Source: CAZJGF01 sp964545665
Lineage (GTDB): Bacteria; Chloroflexota; Dehalococcoidia; GIF9; AB-539-J10
Direction of reading: 5' to 3'
Assembly (NCBI GenBank): GCA_964545665.1
Contig: CAZJGF010000057.1
Location: forward strand, 1 to 9,862
Length of the DNA stretch: 9,862 nt
The position numbers and the translations under genes were made by a program. Positions 7,283 through 9,862 of the stretch are shown piece by piece. The first letter of the stretch is position 1. Every line of letters starts with the position of its first letter. The notes beneath the pieces are model-generated. The model was given only the letters and a program-made list of their open reading frames with translations, was not told the DNA's origin and ran no database searches.

Positions 7283-7642
7283 CCAGCATCATTCTGAGCC
7301 TCTACGGGCGAAGAATCCTGTTAGAAGATTAACACATTTTGCTGAGCTGACAAAAGTCGGTCTGGTTGCTCACACTTACTGGTTGAAATGACCTTTGTTC
7401 TTGGCTGTGGCCCATGGAGGGAGTAATGCAGCTTCCAATTCTAAGCTGACCACTGAAGAAGCGATAATGAAAAGCAGCGACCCAGAGCAACTGAAAAGGT
7501 TGATTGGCGGATACTGACGAGCTGTTTAACTGACAAGTGGAAGTGCCCTTCATAACAACAGAGAAGAAGGCGACGTGTCACTGAACTACTTAGCCAATGG
7601 GGTTGCCAACACCGGCCGTTTTGAGGTAGGCTTACTGACAGG
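7283..7642. other. 360-nt region without a convincing gene
   Basis: Next to the xth start, 7288-7325 on the plus strand reads ATCATTCTGAGCC...GCGAAGAATC, like a diverged copy of a common dispersed intergenic repeat. Two short plus-strand frames follow. One is open from 7392 to a TGA at 7515-7517 and contains the protein-like run KLTTEEAIMKSSDPEQLKRL, with only GTG (7407) or TTG starts. The other has a GTG at 7575, preceded by AAGG, and ends at a TAG at 7668-7670, overlapping the DUF350 start. Neither has a recognisable family or good start signals. They may be remnants of a decayed gene or chance. No RNA gene or array is seen. Confidence 0.4.
7326..7353 (-). promoter_or_regulatory. possible xth promoter
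   Basis: On the minus strand, TTGTCA (7353-7348, 5 of 6 matches to a -35) lies 16 nt before TAATCT (7331-7326), a poor -10 with 3 of 6 matches. It is about 60 nt upstream of the xth start and is the best pair I found in this spacer. Weak support. Confidence 0.3.
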
Positions 7643-8274
7643 ATGGGTTCTGGCACTTCTTTCTATCTAGTGGTGCTGCTTTGGGTAGCAAGAACGGTAA
7701 TTCTGGCGTTTGTCTGTGCCCTTCTTGCCTGGCTGGGGATCAGGGTTCTGGATGCCCTNNNNNNNNNNNNNNNNNNNNNNNNNNNNNNNNNNNNNNNNNN
7801 NNNNNNNNNNNNNNNNNNNNNNNNNNNNNNNNNNNNNNNNNNNNNNNNNNNNNNNNNNTGGCGTTTGTCTGTGCCCTTCTTGCCTGGCTGGGGATCAGGG
7901 TTCTGGATGCCCTGACCCCGAGCATCCGTCAACGGCAGAGGATAGGGGAGACCCCGATTTCGGTGGGTCTATTTATGGGCGGTTTCTTAATCTTAATAGG
8001 TCTGGTTATTCATGGGGCAGTAACCGGTCCTGTTCTGGTTGGTGCTGGGCTTTGGCACAGTCTGGTTGACCCTAGGCGGTTGGGATTGATTGCTATCAGT
8101 TTCTTCGTCAGCCTTCTTCTGGGCATAGCCCTGCTTCACATCATAGACAAATTAACGCCCAAAATACCTTTTGGCAGCGTTGAGCAAAATTCTGTGGCAG
8201 TAGGTATCTATGTTTTTGGCTATCTGGTTTTCTTCGGCTTGATAATCCACGGCTCCCTGACCATGCCTTTGTGA
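7643..8274 (+). CDS. DUF350 (YjfL-like) membrane protein, interrupted by an N gap
   Basis: Small inner-membrane protein of unknown function. The 55 bases before (7704-7758) and after (7859-7913) the 100-N run are identical. Dropping the Ns and one copy joins 7643-7758 to 7914-8274 in frame as 158 residues. The joined protein has four hydrophobic helices (about 7-33, 54-76, 96-115, 133-152) and two internal repeats: D-x-L-T-P at 37-41 and 117-121, each followed about 30 residues later by I-H-G (71-73 and 150-152). This duplicated pattern is that of the DUF350 family. The ATG at 7643 is the only ATG start in frame after an upstream stop; a GTG at 7670 is possible, and no good ribosome site is seen. 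The transglutaminase-like gene starts 6 nt downstream, suggesting an operon. Confidence 0.75.
7759..7858. other. 100-N assembly gap with identical 55-bp flanks
   Basis: Exactly 100 Ns is the usual placeholder for a scaffold gap of unknown size. The 55 bases at each contig end (7704-7758 and 7859-7913) are identical, as expected when two contigs overlap by one k-mer (k=55) and were scaffolded without being merged. The real gap length is probably -55, with no missing sequence. Any translation that passes through the Ns is meaningless. Confidence 0.9.
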
Positions 8275-8280
8275 GCTGCC

Positions 8281-9105
8281 ATGCCCAAACAGCTGAGAGC
8301 CATTTTGCTTTCCGCGGCAATCTTGCTGGCAATAGTGCCTGCTTCTGCCCTAGCAGTACCATCAACAAATTTCTACAAGCAGGGTGGAGAGATTTTCGAT
8401 GATTGGGACCTGTGCCGGACTCGCGCTGAGGGTGGGGATGGTTTTTTTCAACTCTGTTCTGAGACGGAGTTCTGTCCTGTCATACTGGGTGAAAGCCTGG
8501 GAGAAAACGCTGAAAGGGCTTACCAAATTGGACAGCAATTAGCTCAGGGTTACCCTGACGCTCATCAGAGGGCGGAAGAGGTTTTTGCCTTTGCCCGCGA
8601 TAAGGTTAGATATACTTCGGATAAAGACCAATTTGGGTTTCCCGAGTTTGCCCAGAATGCCGATGAGATGGCAGCAACCATTGGGGATGAGGGGTTCGCC
8701 TACGGCGATTGTGAGGATTACGCTGCTCTGCTTGCTGTTATGTATAAAGCAGCGGGCTTTCGTTCTGCCATAGTATTGGCGCCCGACCACGCTGCAACCT
8801 TGGTGTATCTGCCAGAATATAACAAAGCTAACCGAAGTCTATCCGTTGATGGTGAGCCTGGCTGGGTCTGGGCTGAGGCTACCGGGGGAAATAACCCTTT
8901 AGGGTGGATGCCTGAGAGGTACATAGGGGCTGAGTTAGCGGTTTGCGAAGTTGAGGACGAAGCGATAGCCGTGATGGAGCCGCCTGATAAACCTACCACC
9001 GTTGTTGCCAAAGCGGGTGGCGGCAGCGCTGGCATTCATATATCTCCCTTCTTCAGCGTGCTGGCAATGATGTGGCTTCTTTCGCTATTTCGGAGACGAC
9101 GATAG
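8281..9105 (+). CDS. secreted transglutaminase-like cysteine protein with C-terminal sorting-type tail
   Basis: Predicted exported protein of 274 residues with a transglutaminase/protease-like core. A signal peptide covers about residues 1-25 (basic start, hydrophobic 7-20, ASALA near the cleavage site). The likely catalytic triad is C144 in YGDCEDYAALL, H170 in APDHAATLVYL, and an acidic residue near E199 in WVWAEATGG. Short cysteine-containing segments (C45, C59, C65) precede the core. The C-terminus has GGG at 246-248, a hydrophobic stretch of about 17 residues (254-270) and a final RRRR, the tripartite layout of GlyGly-CTERM-like sorting signals. The protein may therefore be anchored, then processed. 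Substrate unknown; it could be a peptidase, a cross-linking enzyme or an inactive relative. The ATG is 6 nt after the DUF350 stop, with no strong ribosome site, so the two are probably co-translated. Confidence 0.85.
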   Translation: MPKQLRAILLSAAILLAIVPASALAVPSTNFYKQGGEIFDDWDLCRTRAEGGDGFFQLCSETEFCPVILGESLGENAERAYQIGQQLAQGYPDAHQRAEEVFAFARDKVRYTSDKDQFGFPEFAQNADEMAATIGDEGFAYGDCEDYAALLAVMYKAAGFRSAIVLAPDHAATLVYLPEYNKANRSLSVDGEPGWVWAEATGGNNPLGWMPERYIGAELAVCEVEDEAIAVMEPPDKPTTVVAKAGGGSAGIHISPFFSVLAMMWLLSLFRRRR

Positions 9106-9110
9106 CCCGG

Positions 9111-9790
9111 TTAGCTGACCAGGCACGGAGCCAAAGCGTAAGCTCTGGCCTCGCCTCTAAAGCTAAACCTAGTTAGTAGCTTCACCAGTCTCTTGGGGTT
9201 AAGCCCCATATAAGGAAAGATAGCTTTGAATAGCATGCCTGACAGAGTCGGCATAACGACATCTAGCAAAGCTACGCCATTTCTTTGCTTCGCCATTTGG
9301 CATCCTTATCTCTGGGGCTTTTGCCGTTATTTTGTCTTTGTCTGTCCTTCCCTGCATTAACATCGGCTACCAGGCGCACGCTATCCACCAGTTGAAGCCT
9401 GCCAAAGTTAACCCCCCTTGTATGAGCTATGCTTAGTAGCTGGTCAAATAGTTCCTCATAAGCCTTCATGCCAGAGTTGCTGATCAGTCTATTCTTAAAT
9501 AATAGAGTTAATGTGGAGTGGTCGGGGGCAATTTCATCAGCACCAGATCTCAGGAAGAAGCCAATGGATAAGCTGTCATTAGCTAGTATCTCTACTTGCC
9601 TTTCTGAGATGTCATACAGATAGGAGAGGAGAAGCATTTTCAACATAAGGCTAGGGTTATATAGAGCTTGGCCTATTTCTCCTTTGCCCCAGTAGTATTT
9701 AAACAGCTTCTTGGTGAATCTCTCCCAACCTACCACCTCATCAAGCTTCCTTAGAAAGCGCTTTTGGGCTACCTTTGCAGGAAAGGTCTC
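9111..9790 (-). pseudogene. internally deleted IS1182-like (IS5 superfamily) transposase remnant
   Basis: Minus-strand remnant of a DDE transposase. The open frame runs from just after a TGA at 9793-9791 down to a stop at 9272. It contains the N-terminal domain (WERFTKK, then LMLKMLLLSYLYDISERQVE and DEIAPDHSTLT), then VDSVRLVADV with the first catalytic Asp, and DKDAKWRSK. There is no ATG in frame; the first possible start is a GTG at 9736. The sequence then jumps to the family's C-terminal region: AKQRNG in one frame (from 9296), FARCRYADSVRHAIQ in a second, and MGLNPKRLVKLLTRFSFRG back in the first of these. The middle, which should hold the second Asp and the Glu of the DDE triad, is missing. 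With a large internal deletion and at least two frameshifts, it cannot encode active transposase. Confidence 0.8.
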
Positions 9791-9813
9791 TCAGAAATTG
9801 CTAGACAGTCTCC
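9791..9813. repeat. possible outer inverted-repeat end of the IS remnant
   Basis: The AGAAATTGCTAGACAGTCTC stretch directly upstream of the transposase frame is where the promoter-side terminal repeat of such an element would lie. I see no matching inverted copy at the other end around 9106-9130, so that end is either lost or too diverged. Assignment rests on position and general resemblance only. Confidence 0.3.
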
Positions 9814-9823
9814 ATTCGCTTTG

Positions 9824-9852
9824 TTTACAGCAGTATCGTTTTTTGGTACAAT
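9824..9852 (+). promoter_or_regulatory. strong outward-facing promoter candidate at the right edge
   Basis: TTTACA (9824-9829, 5 of 6 matches to the -35 consensus) is followed by exactly 17 nt and TACAAT (9847-9852, 5 of 6 matches to the -10). Transcription would start near 9859 and run out of the window to the right. It lies just outside the IS remnant, so it most likely drives the next chromosomal gene, or is IS-derived if the element extends further. No gene for it is visible here. Confidence 0.55.
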
Positions 9853-9862
9853 ATGACCTTTT

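Noticed and set aside
7643..7932. Several open frames on both strands that run across the N block
   Set aside because: They exist only because Ns contain no stop codons, and the duplicated 55-bp flanks repeat the same bases. Only the frame that joins correctly after collapsing the overlap is real.
9111..9296. 61-codon minus-strand frame as an independent small protein
   Set aside because: Its translation matches the C-terminal region of the same transposase family, so it is part of the broken IS.

Overview
The window is a bacterial chromosomal segment of moderate GC content. I infer that it comes from a Dehalococcoidia-type Chloroflexota lineage, probably as a metagenome or single-cell assembly. 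This rests on gene content, the style of the dispersed palindromic repeats and the kind of transposase remnant, not on any marker gene, so it is tentative. No complete novel defence or metabolic system is visible. The interest lies in several well-defined small anomalies.

Layout, left to right. Positions 3-116 may hold the last 37 codons of an unknown plus-strand gene, crossed by a terminator-like hairpin. A K+-dependent membrane pyrophosphatase (hppA, 130-2187) follows, with two glutamates in its ion-gate helix. After a short intergenic region with a degenerate repeat and a good promoter comes uvrA (2298-5183), which may be transcribed without a leader and whose last codons lie in a palindromic repeat. 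A small HD-domain hydrolase gene (5186-5734) follows 2 nt after uvrA and is probably in the same operon.

A convergent junction at 5735-5855 carries two GC-rich palindromes. Beyond it, on the minus strand, is an apparent two-gene operon: exodeoxyribonuclease III / AP endonuclease (xth, 7267 down to 6494), then an MtnX-like HAD phosphatase (6491 down to 5856), separated by 2 nt. uvrA and xth give the segment a DNA-repair flavour, but they are transcribed convergently and nothing else links them.

The region 7283-7642 has no convincing gene. It holds a possible xth promoter, a repeat fragment and very short open frames. On the plus strand a DUF350 membrane protein gene (7643-8274) is interrupted by exactly 100 Ns. 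The 55 bases on each side of the gap are identical, so the gap looks like an unmerged assembler overlap. Removing the Ns and one copy gives an uninterrupted 158-residue four-helix protein. Six bases later begins a secreted transglutaminase-like cysteine protein (8281-9105), with a signal peptide and a C-terminal Gly-rich/helix/Arg4 tail resembling a protein-sorting signal. The two probably form an envelope-associated operon.

The right end (about 9111-9793, minus strand) is a dead IS1182-like (IS5 superfamily) transposase with a large internal deletion and frameshifts. Just beyond it, a strong promoter-like sequence (9824-9852) points out of the window.
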